Shown here: positions 52,280-62,311 of the stretch, one piece after another | Layout: each line of letters begins with the position of its first letter | How positions within the stretch are numbered: position 1 is the first letter of the stretch | NCBI GenBank assembly: GCA_963832725.1 | Contig: CAWHVG010000002.1 | Coordinates: forward strand, 1,240,001 to 1,304,000 | Reading direction: 5' to 3' | Source: JAEZBP01 sp963832725 | Lineage (GTDB): Bacteria > Myxococcota_A > Polyangia > Polyangiales > Sandaracinaceae | DNA length: 64,000 nt | Notes under the pieces: generated by a model | Database searches by the model: none | Told to the model about the DNA's origin: nothing | What the model saw: the letters and a program-made list of their open reading frames with translations, nothing else | Position numbers and translations under genes: made by a program

Positions 52280-53722
52280 TCAGTCCTCCTCTTCGGTGCC
52301 GGCCAGGTGAGCGCGCCGGTCGGTGCTCTGCAGCGCCGAAGCCGCCTCGCGGAGGCCGCGCGCGCTGGTCTTCTTCGGTGCCTCGCCGGCGAGCTCGCTC
52401 GGCTCGTCGATGCCGTGCTTGATCTTCTCGTTCATCACGAAGAGCCAGAGCGCGCCGAGCGCGATGTAGATCAGGCTGAACGCGATGATCGAGGCCAGCA
52501 CGTGCGCCGCGGGCACCGAGGCCGAGACCGCGTCGGAGGTTCGGAGGAGCCCGTAGACGATCCACGGCTGGCGTCCCAGCTCGGTCGCGACCCACCCGCA
52601 CTCGTTGGCGATGTAGGGCCCGATCACCGAGACGACGAAGATCCACAAGATCCAGCGGCGTGTGAAGAGCTTCTTTCGCCACAGCAAGAAGAGCCCGAAG
52701 AGCGAGAGCGCGATGAAGTACGTCCCGAGCGCGGCCATGATGTGGTAGCTCTGAAACGCACCATTGACGGGCGGCCAGTCTTCCACGGGCACCTGGTCGA
52801 GGCCCGCCACGGGACGGTCGTCGCCGTACACGAGGTAGCTGAGCAGGCCCGGGATCGCGAGCCCCACCGTCCGCTGCGCCTCATCGTCCGGCCAGCCCAG
52901 GAGGTACATCCCCGTCGCCTCTTCGCCCGTGTGGTAGTGGCCCTCGAACGCGGCCAGCTTGGTGGGCTGCAGGTGCGCGACGGCGCGGGCTTGGGTGTGA
53001 CCGCTCAAGAGCTGCGCGCAGGACGCGAAGGCCGCTACGCCCAGACCGACGGTGAAGGCCCGCCGAGCCAGCTCCTGGTGGCGCCCGCGCAGGTAGTAGA
53101 ACGCCATGATGCTCGTCACGAAGAACGCACCGAGGATGAACGCGCCGAGCAGCACATGGGTGAGGCGGTTCATGGACGAGGGATTGAACACCACCGCCCA
53201 GAAGTCCGTGATCTCCGCCCGCACCGAGTCTCCGTGGCGCACCAGATGGTAGCCAGCGGGCGTCTGCATCCACGAGTTGGCGATGACGATCCAGACGCTC
53301 GAGAAGACCGAGCCGAGGAAGACCATCACCGTGGAGAGCATGTGCACTCTCGGTGACACACGGTCCCAGCCGAACACGAGGACCGCCAAGAAGCCGCTCT
53401 CGAGGAAGAACGCGAAGATGCCCTCCGAGGCGAGGGGCGCGCCGAAGACGTCGCCGACGAAGCGCGAGTACGTTGCCCAGTTCGTCCCGAACTGGAACTC
53501 CATCACGATACCGGTGGCCACACCGACCGCGAAGTTCACCGCGAAGAGCTTGGTGAAAAAGCGGGTGAGCGCCTCCCACTTGGGGTCCTTCGTGAAGAGG
53601 TACGTCCCCTCCATGATCACCAACTGCAGCCCGAGCCCTATCGAGAGGGGCGGGAAGAGGTAGTGGAACATCACGGTGAGCCCGAATTGGGCTCGCGACA
53701 GGGTGACGACGTCGAGGTCCAT
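52280..53722 (-). CDS. cydA: Cytochrome bd-type quinol oxidase subunit I
   Basis: The product has 480 residues. Conserved features: heme b595 His in MFHYLFPPLSIGLG (residue ~20), FAVNFAVGVATGIVMEFQFGTNW with heme-region residues, and ELGRQPWIVYGLLRTSDAVS. The periplasmic Q-loop is short, typical of the CIO/short-Q-loop subgroup rather than E. coli CydA. With CydB it forms a high-affinity terminal oxidase for low-oxygen respiration and peroxide resistance. ATG 53722 (MDLDVVTLSRAQFG) is well supported by family alignment; the 43 upstream codons look non-coding. A charged tail of ~60 residues ends GTEEED. Confidence 0.95.
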   Translation of the reverse strand: MDLDVVTLSRAQFGLTVMFHYLFPPLSIGLGLQLVIMEGTYLFTKDPKWEALTRFFTKLFAVNFAVGVATGIVMEFQFGTNWATYSRFVGDVFGAPLASEGIFAFFLESGFLAVLVFGWDRVSPRVHMLSTVMVFLGSVFSSVWIVIANSWMQTPAGYHLVRHGDSVRAEITDFWAVVFNPSSMNRLTHVLLGAFILGAFFVTSIMAFYYLRGRHQELARRAFTVGLGVAAFASCAQLLSGHTQARAVAHLQPTKLAAFEGHYHTGEEATGMYLLGWPDDEAQRTVGLAIPGLLSYLVYGDDRPVAGLDQVPVEDWPPVNGAFQSYHIMAALGTYFIALSLFGLFLLWRKKLFTRRWILWIFVVSVIGPYIANECGWVATELGRQPWIVYGLLRTSDAVSASVPAAHVLASIIAFSLIYIALGALWLFVMNEKIKHGIDEPSELAGEAPKKTSARGLREAASALQSTDRRAHLAGTEEED

Positions 53723-53890
53723 GGGCCGCTCTCCGTCCGGAGAAGTAGGTTCGGCCGGCAGGCGATGGAAGGCCTGCGGGACGCGGCCGGCGATCCCGCT
53801 GCGGAGACGCGTCGGAGACTCTACTCGCGCGGGCCCGCTGCCGCACCCCATGGGAGCGGGGTCGGCACCTTCGCTGCCCGCCGGAGAGCG

Positions 53891-55399
<1,509 letters not shown>

Positions 55400-55588
55400 C
55401 GTTGGCCTGTCCTCCACGCCTGGGTCTAGTGTCCCTGCTCCGAGCTCCGTGCCGGTTTTCGTGCCCGTAGCACACGCGTCGCACTTCGTTCGGAGCTGGA
55501 GCCTCACCGTCGCCCCGAGCTTTGGGCCGCCGGAACTGGGTGGACGCGAAGGATGCCGCAGAACGGCGACGGGCGCGAGCGCTGCGGA

Positions 55589-57313
55589 TCACATGCCGCG
55601 GAGGGTCGTCTCGCTCTCGATCCGATCGTGGCCGGTCGCGCCGGCGACGGCATCGGTGGCGGTCGGCGGCGTCGGGATCACCAGCTCGACGTTGAGGTCG
55701 TTCGGGTCGTGGCTGACCTCCTTCCACCATCCGCTGACGTACTCCATGTTCATCAGCCGGCGGTAGCGCCGCTCGCTGCAGTCGTCGGCGTCGAAGTCGA
55801 TCAGCGTGCCGAGGATCGAGAGCGTTCCGTCGCCGTTGTCGATCAGCTCGAGGAAGCGCGCCTGGCCCGGGTAGTCGGCGATGGCCGAGGTCATGATCTC
55901 CCAGTAGCCGGGGTGCGCCGCGTCGGCGCCGGCGACGGCGCGCACGCGGTTGTCGTGGGTGTGCCCGACCAGCCAAGCGACCACGACCGGGTGCGCGGCG
56001 ACGATCTGCTCGAGCTCGTCCGACGGGACCGCGTCCGGCACCTCGGTGCTTCCGAGCTGGCCCTGGAAGGTGTCGATCTCGGTCGTGGAGTGGTGGGAGG
56101 TCAGGATCGCGACCACGCCGTCGTCCTCGGCCCGCTGCAGCGCCGGCAGCAAGAAGTTGTCGACGGTCGGCCGGTGCACGAGCCCGTTGGCGCCGCCGGT
56201 GTCGTCGCTGGTGTCGAGGGCGATGATCCGCAGCACGCCCGGGATGGCGTCGTACTCGTAGTTCGCCCCCACGCTCGTGTCGGGGGAGCTCGGGAAGCCA
56301 TGCCCGACCGGACCGGGGCCGTCGGTGTCGGCGAGCAGCGCGGTGACGATGTCGTCGCGCGACACGAGGCGGCGCTCCGGATCGGCGGGCATGTCGTGCC
56401 TGCTCACCGGCGCGTACCACTGCGTGTAGTCGCGGGTGCCCGAGATCGGATGCATGCCGATCGCGGCGTCGTGCATCTGCGCATCCGGCACGGAGATCCC
56501 GACGACCAGCGTGTCGTGGTTGCCGGGCACGTAGAGCCAGGGCGCCGGGAAGCCGGTCGGGTCGAAAGGGTCCTTCGGGTCGTTGTCCGGGCCGGGGATG
56601 GGATCGTCGTCGTCGCCGGAGTCGGTCTCGAGGCCCGGTGTCCCGTTCATGACCTCCAGCACCCAGCGCAGCTCGTTGGCCTGCGTGCTGTCCGCGCAGT
56701 CGCCGGTGATGATGCCGAAGTCGTAGGGACGGTCCGCGCTCTGCACGCGGGCGACGGTGCGGTTCATCGCGCTGATGGCCCGCGTGAGATAGGCCTCTTG
56801 CGAGCGCATCGCGCCCTGCTCGACCGGGTTGTCGAGGATGGCGAGGCGGGTCGGCGACTCGTCGTCCACGAGCTGGAAGTCGGAGTACTGCACGAACCAC
56901 GCGATGGAGCGGCGGCCGGTGTCGGGCGGGGTGGAGCCGCCGAGATCGTTGCGCAGCACGCGATCCTGGCCGGGTCCGCGGGAGTAGCGGTCGTAGCCGA
57001 GCTGGCGGTACATCAGCTCGCCCGCCTCGGTGGCCGGGTTCTTCGGGCCGGGCGTGGTCACGCGCGCGACGTTGGGCTGGATCACACCCATCAGCGTGCT
57101 CGGGACGTGCTCGAGCATGTCCGTGCCGGACGCTTCGGTGTCCTCGCAGACCGGCAAGAGCGTGGCGTGTCCGCCGCCCGCGTCGTGGACGGTCGAGCCG
57201 TCCTGACCGGTCGAGGACGCGTCCGGGCCGCCGTCGCCGCCGGTGGACGGGCCGTCACAAGCGGCCAGGGAGAGAGCGAGAAGGAAGACCGAAGCAAAAC
57301 GTGTCGCGCGCAT
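55589..57313 (-). CDS. Metallophosphoesterase lipoprotein
   Basis: The product has 574 residues. MRATRFASVFLLALSLAACDG is a lipoprotein signal (LAAC), followed by an Asp/Gly linker. Calcineurin-like metal motifs appear as FVQYSDFQLVDDESP, GIITGDCADS, LYVPGNHD, ILTSHHS and WLVGHTHDN. The length and the conserved N-terminal region recall the TIGR03767 (PPA1498-type) metallophosphoesterases, from memory. It would hydrolyse phosphomono- or diesters outside the cytoplasm. ATG 57313. It is divergent from the HlyD-type gene. Confidence 0.88.
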   Translation of the reverse strand: MRATRFASVFLLALSLAACDGPSTGGDGGPDASSTGQDGSTVHDAGGGHATLLPVCEDTEASGTDMLEHVPSTLMGVIQPNVARVTTPGPKNPATEAGELMYRQLGYDRYSRGPGQDRVLRNDLGGSTPPDTGRRSIAWFVQYSDFQLVDDESPTRLAILDNPVEQGAMRSQEAYLTRAISAMNRTVARVQSADRPYDFGIITGDCADSTQANELRWVLEVMNGTPGLETDSGDDDDPIPGPDNDPKDPFDPTGFPAPWLYVPGNHDTLVVGISVPDAQMHDAAIGMHPISGTRDYTQWYAPVSRHDMPADPERRLVSRDDIVTALLADTDGPGPVGHGFPSSPDTSVGANYEYDAIPGVLRIIALDTSDDTGGANGLVHRPTVDNFLLPALQRAEDDGVVAILTSHHSTTEIDTFQGQLGSTEVPDAVPSDELEQIVAAHPVVVAWLVGHTHDNRVRAVAGADAAHPGYWEIMTSAIADYPGQARFLELIDNGDGTLSILGTLIDFDADDCSERRYRRLMNMEYVSGWWKEVSHDPNDLNVELVIPTPPTATDAVAGATGHDRIESETTLRGM

Positions 57314-57400
57314 GGCGACATCGTATCAGCGCTGTAAAGGGCAGCGCACGGTCCCGAGCCTCCGAGAGGACGTTTTTCGGGACGCGGACGGAGCGCGGGC

Positions 57401-57454
57401 GCCGAGCTCTTGTAGGTAATTCGGCGATGCTCAGATACGGAGGGGCGATGAGCG
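57401..57454 (+). promoter_or_regulatory. Leader copy A before the HlyD-type gene
   Basis: This 54-bp segment, from GCCGAGCTCTTG through ATTCGGCGATGCTCA to the RBS GGAGGGG and start ATGAGCG, matches leader copy B at 61118-61170 at roughly 85-90% identity. Conservation continues exactly to the first codons and then stops. Confidence 0.8.
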
Positions 57455-58458
57455 CCGAGTCTCCGAGCACATGCGCGCGCCGGCGGGTGACGCGCGTCGC
57501 TCGGATCGCGTGTGTCGCGGCGCTCTTCTTCCTCGGGGGCTGCCACGAGGGCCCGCCGCAGGCGCTGGGCACGCTGGAGTACGACCGGGTGACGCTGCCT
57601 TCGCCGGCCGCCGAGCGGATCGTGTCCATCGAGGTGCACGAGGGCGAGCAGGTCGACGCCGGGCAGGTGTTGCTTCGCCTGGACCCGACGCGGATCGAGG
57701 CGAACGCGGCGGCGGCCGGCGCCGAGGCGGAGCGGGCTCAGCAGACGCTGGCGGAGCTCGAGGCCGGACCCCGCTCGGAAGACATCGCCCAGGCTCGCGC
57801 CCAGCTCGCGTCCGCGCAGGCGCAGACCCGCGACGCCCGGGCCACCTTCCGGCGCGCGTCGGAGCTCGGTCGGCAGGGGGTGGCGGCGCCGGCGGAGGTG
57901 GATTGCGCGCGGGCCACGCTCGGGACGGCGGAGGGACAGGAAGGGGTCGCCCGCGCGCGGCTGCTCGAGCTCCGCCGGGGCACGCGGCCCGAGCAGATCG
58001 GGCAAGGCGAGGCGGCGGCGGCGGCCGCGCAGGAGCAGGCGACTGCCGCCGCGGCCATCCTGGACAAGCTCACCGTGTGCGCGCCGCGGGCCGGTCAGAT
58101 CGACAGCCTCCCCTACCACCTCGGGGATCAGGCGCCGGTCGGCGCGCCGCTGGCCGTGCTCTTGGTCGGCGACGCACCCTACGCCCGCGTCTACGTGCCC
58201 GAGCCGGTCCGCGCCCACGTGCGGGTGGGGCAAAAGGTGCAGGTCTTCGTGGACGGCGAGGACACGGCGCTCGACGGGCGCGTGCGGATGGTCCGGAGCG
58301 AGCCGAGCTTCACGCCCTACTACGCGCTCACCGGCGACGACGCGGCGAGGCTCAGCTACCTGGCCGAGGTCGAGCTCACCGATTCACGCGCCCGTAGGCT
58401 CCCCGCCGGCCTGCCGGTCCGCGTGGTCCTCGCTCCCCCTGCGGACGCCGGCACCTGA
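57448..58458 (+). CDS. HlyD/YbhG-like membrane fusion lipoprotein
   Basis: The product has 336 residues. MSAESPSTCARRRVTRVARIACVAALFFLGGC is a lipoprotein-type signal. A barrel/lipoyl half (AERIVSIEVHEGEQVDAGQVLLRLDPTRIEA), a long Ala-rich coiled-coil hairpin (residues ~90-215), the second lipoyl half (CAPRAGQIDSLPYHLGDQAPVGAPLAVLLV) and a beta-barrel domain follow the periplasmic-adaptor plan. It would link an inner-membrane ABC exporter to an outer-membrane channel; the YbhF/YbhR-like pair 3 kb downstream shares the same leader and is the likely partner. ATG 57448 follows GGAGGGG; an in-frame ATG at 57427 is less likely. Confidence 0.88.
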   Translation: MSAESPSTCARRRVTRVARIACVAALFFLGGCHEGPPQALGTLEYDRVTLPSPAAERIVSIEVHEGEQVDAGQVLLRLDPTRIEANAAAAGAEAERAQQTLAELEAGPRSEDIAQARAQLASAQAQTRDARATFRRASELGRQGVAAPAEVDCARATLGTAEGQEGVARARLLELRRGTRPEQIGQGEAAAAAAQEQATAAAAILDKLTVCAPRAGQIDSLPYHLGDQAPVGAPLAVLLVGDAPYARVYVPEPVRAHVRVGQKVQVFVDGEDTALDGRVRMVRSEPSFTPYYALTGDDAARLSYLAEVELTDSRARRLPAGLPVRVVLAPPADAGT

Positions 58459-58469
58459 TCCGGGCTCCA

Positions 58470-59283
58470 TCACTGGATGTGCCACCGGTCGCGGAAGGGG
58501 CCGAAGCTCGCGGCGAAGCGCCCGAAGCTCTCGACCTCGACCCAGACCGAGCCCTCGATCTCGTAGGGGATGTCGAACGCGGGCGGGCGGCCGGCGCGCA
58601 CCTCGGCGACGGCCTCGTCACCGAGGCGGCGGATGAGCTGCATCATCGCGTCGGGGTCGAGCTCGAGGCGGACGACCGATCGGATCGTCTCGCTCGGCGG
58701 GATGGTGCGGACCCGCAGATCGTTCACGCTGCGCTGGCCGAGGGCGGTGGCGATCAGGAAGTGGGTGGCGGCGTTCGCGAAGTCGTCGAGGTCGCGGATC
58801 TCCGGCTCGTCCGAGCGGCAGGCGTCGGCGCTGCTCGCGGGACACTGCGCCGGATCCTCGCAGAGCGATACGCAGATGGCGCCGAGGCTCTGTGGATCCT
58901 GCGCGTCGGGCCAGGCGCGGAACGCGACGAGCGCCTGCGCGAGCGGCAGCTCGATCCGGTTCGGGTTGGCGAATCTCGAGCTCCACCTCGAACGCGAAGG
59001 TGAGGTCCTCGCGCGTCGGCATCGGGCCGAACATGCCGCACACCAGCTCGCCGGGGAGACCGCGCTCCGACGCGAGCTGCGCGCAGAGGTGCATCCCGAT
59101 CTGCTGGTCGGTCGGCGCGTGCGCGAGCCGGACCTCGGCCACGCGCACGTTCGGTGGCGCGGGGCGGGACGCGCCGCCGGCCGGCTCGCGAAGGAGCGAC
59201 GACGGCAAGCGGAACCCGGCGCAGCTGGGGAGGGCGAGGAGCGCGAAGAGCGCGAGGGTGCGACGCGAAGACAAGGGAAGCAT
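58470..59283 (-). CDS. LEA14/WHy-domain-like lipoprotein, one frameshift
   Basis: MLPLSSRRTLALFALLALPSCAG is a lipoprotein signal (LPSC). Conserved parts lie in two frames that meet at GAATC (58971-58975): before it VRVAEVRLAHAPTDQQ and LTFAFEVELE, after it ANPNRIELPLAQALVAFRAWPD, the Asn-Pro-Asn signature of LEA14/WHy domains. Removing one base restores a ~270-residue protein. The C-terminal half has a four-Cys loop (ICVSLCEDPAQCPASSADAC) and FDIPYEIEGSVWVEVESFG, a second strand set. LEA14-like domains bind partners in stress or membrane contexts; specific role unknown. It is convergent with the HlyD-type gene. Confidence 0.7.
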
Positions 59284-59365
59284 GCTCGCACATCGACGGT
59301 TGGGCCCGCGCGCGGATTCAAGCGCGGCGGTGTCGCGGCCTCGAGCCGCGTGGCATCACCGCCGC

Positions 59366-60028
59366 ATGCTCGAGGGCGGGTATTGGACGGTCGCGCGCTG
59401 GCGGACGACGCCGATCCGCCTCCATTGGACCACGCCCCTCGGGATGCTGGTGTTGGGCCGCTTGCGCTTCGTCCCGGGCTTCTGGCTCGGCTTCGTCGCC
59501 GTCCTGCTCGTGCACGAGGTGGGGCACGCGTATCTCGTCCGGCGGATGGGGTTGCGCGTCTTGTCGATTGACGTGCACGGGCTCGGCGGCGCGTGTCGCT
59601 ACGCGGGCCACCGGATCACGCAGTGGCAGCGCACGGTGATCGCGTGGGGCGGGGTGCTGGGTCAGGTGCTCCTCGTCGCGCTCGCTCTCCCGGTCGTGGT
59701 CTTCGGTGGCGCGGTCACGCGCGAACCCCTCGTGGCCGAGCTCGTCTCTGCGCTCGTCGAGTGGAACCTGATCCTGGTGGGCTTGAACCTCCTGCCCATT
59801 CGCCCGCTCGACGGCGCTCAGGCGTGGAAGATCGTCGGGCTCACCCGGCGGCGGCGACAACAGCGGATCGCCCGCCAAGCCCGCCGGCGACGTGACGCGA
59901 ACGGCCGGGACGCGCTGGCGCGCGAGGACGTCGATCCGCTCGAGGTGCGCGAGGCGGTCCGCCGCGCGCTCGCGGACGCGGCGAGGGAGTCGCAGCGGGG
60001 CCGCACGAAGCGGCAGGACCCGAGCTGA
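59366..60028 (+). CDS. Site-2-protease-type M50 metallopeptidase
   Basis: The product has 220 residues with about four or five transmembrane helices. The zinc motif VLLVHEVGHAYLVRRMG carries HExGH, and NLLPIRPLDGAQAW supplies the distal Asp ligand in the N-x-x-P-x-x-x-L-D-G form. The soluble C-terminal tail is very Arg-rich. S2P proteases cut within membranes, often to release anti-sigma factors; no such gene is adjacent. ATG 59366 (MLEGGYWTVARWRTTPIRLHW) matches short S2P-like proteins. Confidence 0.85.
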   Translation: MLEGGYWTVARWRTTPIRLHWTTPLGMLVLGRLRFVPGFWLGFVAVLLVHEVGHAYLVRRMGLRVLSIDVHGLGGACRYAGHRITQWQRTVIAWGGVLGQVLLVALALPVVVFGGAVTREPLVAELVSALVEWNLILVGLNLLPIRPLDGAQAWKIVGLTRRRRQQRIARQARRRRDANGRDALAREDVDPLEVREAVRRALADAARESQRGRTKRQDPS

Positions 60029-60034
60029 CCCACC

Positions 60035-60949
60035 TCAGCGCCGCCGGTGCGCGGCCTGTGCGCGCAGCTCCCTCACCTCGCGCTCGAGCGTGTCGATGCG
60101 GCGCTGCTGCGCCTGCACGGCCGCGAGCAGCATGCTCGTGTAGCCGTAGAGGTCGACCTGGCTGCGCTCCGGATCGACCGAGTACGAGTGCGGCTGATCC
60201 TCGATGATGAAGCCGAGGTGCCGGCCGCCCGCGAGCGCGGGGTCGGTGTACTCGTAGGTGGCGAGCCGGGTGTCGAGCACCTCGCGACCGATGCCGTCGA
60301 CCTGGTCCGCGTCGAGGTAGCGGATGTCGCGCTTGACCCTGCGCGTCGAGACGGGACAGCCGCCCGGGCTCGAGGCGCGGGTCCAGATGCCGCCGGTGCA
60401 GACGCGGCGCATGCCCGGCTCGCAGCCGTAGTCGCAGGTCTGCCCCTCCATGCTGCACACCGAGCCGAGCAGCGGCTGCGCGGGCGGGCACTGCATGTCG
60501 GGGTTCGGCGCCTCGCAGGCCCACACGGGAGGGTCGACCGTCATGCAGAGCGGGTAGGGGTTCGGGCAGCTCGTGCAGGTGCAGATCAGCGAGTCGTACT
60601 CGCACTCGGCGCCCTCGTCGCCGGCGCACGCCGCGCCCTCTGCGTCGGCGCGCGTCGCGGGGCAGCCTCCGGCCGGCGCTGGCGGGCAGTCCGGCGTGGT
60701 CACGGACCATGCTCCCCCCGAGCACGCGGCGCTCGAGAGGCAGGTGCGCATCCCGTACTCGCAGACGAGCCCCTCGCGCGTGCAGACCGCGCCGTCGCCC
60801 GGGAGCGCGCTCGGGCATGGGCCGCCGCCCGCGTCCCGGCCGCCGCCCGCGTCCCGGCCGCCGCCGTCGTCTCCGCCGTGGCTCTGGCCGCATCCAATCG
60901 CCAGGGCCGCCGCCATCATAATCCCCGCCACCTGCCACAGTCTCGTCAC
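60035..60949 (-). CDS. Lipoprotein with S74-like tail (intramolecular chaperone) domain
   Basis: The product has 304 residues from GTG 60949 (MTRLWQVAGIMMAAALAIGCG, lipobox AIGC; Shine-Dalgarno GGAGG). After a Gly/Asp linker come Cys-rich segments (VCTREGLVCEYGMRTCLSSAAC, CEYDSLICTCTSCPNPYPLC). The last ~100 residues (STRRVKRDIRYLD, DTRLATYEYTDPALAGGRHLGFIIEDQPHS, YGYTSMLLAAVQAQQRRIDTLEREVRELRAQ) match the peptidase S74 chaperone domain of phage tail spikes, including its C-terminal coiled coil. The usual Ser-Asp pair is Ser-Thr, so self-cleavage is uncertain. Use on a cell-surface lipoprotein is notable. Confidence 0.78.
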   Translation of the reverse strand: MTRLWQVAGIMMAAALAIGCGQSHGGDDGGGRDAGGGRDAGGGPCPSALPGDGAVCTREGLVCEYGMRTCLSSAACSGGAWSVTTPDCPPAPAGGCPATRADAEGAACAGDEGAECEYDSLICTCTSCPNPYPLCMTVDPPVWACEAPNPDMQCPPAQPLLGSVCSMEGQTCDYGCEPGMRRVCTGGIWTRASSPGGCPVSTRRVKRDIRYLDADQVDGIGREVLDTRLATYEYTDPALAGGRHLGFIIEDQPHSYSVDPERSQVDLYGYTSMLLAAVQAQQRRIDTLEREVRELRAQAAHRRR

Positions 60950-61069
60950 GCCTGCCTCCGCGTCTCCGCGCGCTTCGGGGCGCACCGCGCAACTGCGCGC
61001 TCGCGGCACCCCACGCGCTCCGCGCGCATCGTACCGCGACGCTGTCGCTCGAAGCGATGGCCTCACCGT

Positions 61070-61129
61070 GCCGGCTCTTGCGCCGGCTCTTGCGCCGGCT
61101 CTTGCGCCGGCTCTTGCGCCGGCTCTTGC
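61070..61129. repeat. 12-bp tandem repeat, five perfect copies
   Basis: GCCGGCTCTTGC occurs five times head to tail (61070-61129). The last copy is the left end of leader copy B, so the array looks like an expansion from the leader element. Confidence 0.92.
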
Positions 61130-61170
61130 GGTCAATTCGCCGATGCTCATGTACCGAGGGGCGATGAGCG
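61118..61170 (+). promoter_or_regulatory. Leader copy B upstream of the ABC exporter genes
   Basis: This segment repeats leader copy A (57401-57454) including TCAATTCGCCGATGCTCA, a purine-rich GAGGGG and ATGAGCG. Similarity ends after the ATG. It lies ~200 bp before the ABC ATPase gene and may drive it. Confidence 0.75.
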
Positions 61171-61370
61171 TCCGTTCCCTCCGTTCACAGGTCCGCCGGG
61201 CGGTGATGTGCGCCGCCGGTGGCCGGGGGCGCGAGGCTCGGAGACGTCACGTCCTCGGACGCTTCATCCGCGCCGTGGAAGGACCAGGTCCCAGTCTGCC
61301 CGGGCCGGTCGCTCGCACCCGTCGCGGGGCACGCATCGTCGTCGCTCGCCGCGCCGAGGCCCTGGGATGA
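61164..61370 (+). CDS. Short leader frame overlapping the ABC ATPase start
   Basis: A 68-codon frame starts at the ATG of leader copy B (MSVRSLRSQVRRAVMCAAGG) and ends with TGA inside the ATG of the next gene (ATGA overlap at 61367-61370). The peptide is Arg-rich and matches nothing I know. It may be a coupling leader or the decayed start of a fusion-protein gene left by the duplication. Protein status is doubtful. Confidence 0.3.
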   Translation: MSVRSLRSQVRRAVMCAAGGRGREARRRHVLGRFIRAVEGPGPSLPGPVARTRRGARIVVARRAEALG

Positions 61371-62311
61371 GCGGTGAGGAAGACCTCGCGATTCGCGCGC
61401 GCGGCCTCACGAAGAAATTCGGCTCGGTGGTGGCGGTCGACGCGGTGGATCTGAGCGTGCCGAAGGCGGCGGTGTACGGCTTCCTCGGCCCGAACGGCAG
61501 CGGCAAGTCCACCACCATCCGCATGCTCTGCGGCCTGCTCACACCTACCGCCGGCGAGATCGAGGTGCTCGGTCTCTCCATCCCGCGCGAGGCCGAGCCG
61601 CTGCGCCGCCGCATCGGCTACATGACGCAGAAGTTCTCGCTCTTCGACGATCTGACCGTACGCGAGAACCTGGAATTTCTGGCCGCCGTGCAAGGCGTGC
61701 CGAAGGCCGAGACGAAAGGGCGCATCCACGATCTGATCGAGCGCTATCATTTCGCCGATCGCGAGAAGCAGCTCGCGGGCACGCTGAGCGGTGGGCAGCG
61801 GCAGCGCCTCGCCCTCGCCGGCGCCGTCGTCCACGAGCCGGAGCTGCTCTTTCTCGACGAGCCGACCAGCGCCGTCGACCCCGAGTCGCGCCGCGAGTTC
61901 TGGGAGCGCCTCTTCGAGCTGGCCGACGCCGGCACGACCATCCTCGTCTCCACGCACTACATGGACGAGGCGGAGCGCTGCCACCGCCTGGCCATCCTCC
62001 ACCACGGCCGGCTGGTGGCCGACGGCCCGCCCGTGGAGCTGACCAGCCGGTTGCGCGGGCGGACGTTCGAGGTTCGCGCCGCCGAGCCGCGGCTGGCGCG
62101 ACGTGGATTGACCCAGGTCCCGGGCGTCTTGAGCGCCGCGCAGATCGGCAACGTGCTCCGGGTGTTGGCGGTGGAGGGCGCCGACGTCGAGCCCGCCCTG
62201 CGGGACGTGCTCTCGCGCGAAGCCGACGCGCGGGTGGAGCCGGTGGAGCCGAGCCTCGAGGACGTGTTCGTCGCCGCCACCCGCCAGCCGCGCGCGGAGC
62301 ATGCGGCGTGA
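61367..62311 (+). CDS. ABC-2 type exporter ATP-binding protein (YbhF-like half)
   Basis: The product has 314 residues and all nucleotide-binding motifs: Walker A GPNGSGKST (about residue 44), Q-loop YMTQKFSLFDDLTV, signature LSGGQRQRLALAGA, Walker B LLFLDEPTSAVDP and switch His in STHYMDEAERC. The C-terminal ~90 residues form the extra domain of drug/lipid ABC-2 ATPases (LEDVFVAAT). Its stop overlaps the permease GTG start by 4 bp, so the two are coupled. With the HlyD-like protein it would form a YbhGFSR-type efflux system; substrate unknown. Confidence 0.93.
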   Translation: MSGEEDLAIRARGLTKKFGSVVAVDAVDLSVPKAAVYGFLGPNGSGKSTTIRMLCGLLTPTAGEIEVLGLSIPREAEPLRRRIGYMTQKFSLFDDLTVRENLEFLAAVQGVPKAETKGRIHDLIERYHFADREKQLAGTLSGGQRQRLALAGAVVHEPELLFLDEPTSAVDPESRREFWERLFELADAGTTILVSTHYMDEAERCHRLAILHHGRLVADGPPVELTSRLRGRTFEVRAAEPRLARRGLTQVPGVLSAAQIGNVLRVLAVEGADVEPALRDVLSREADARVEPVEPSLEDVFVAATRQPRAEHAA

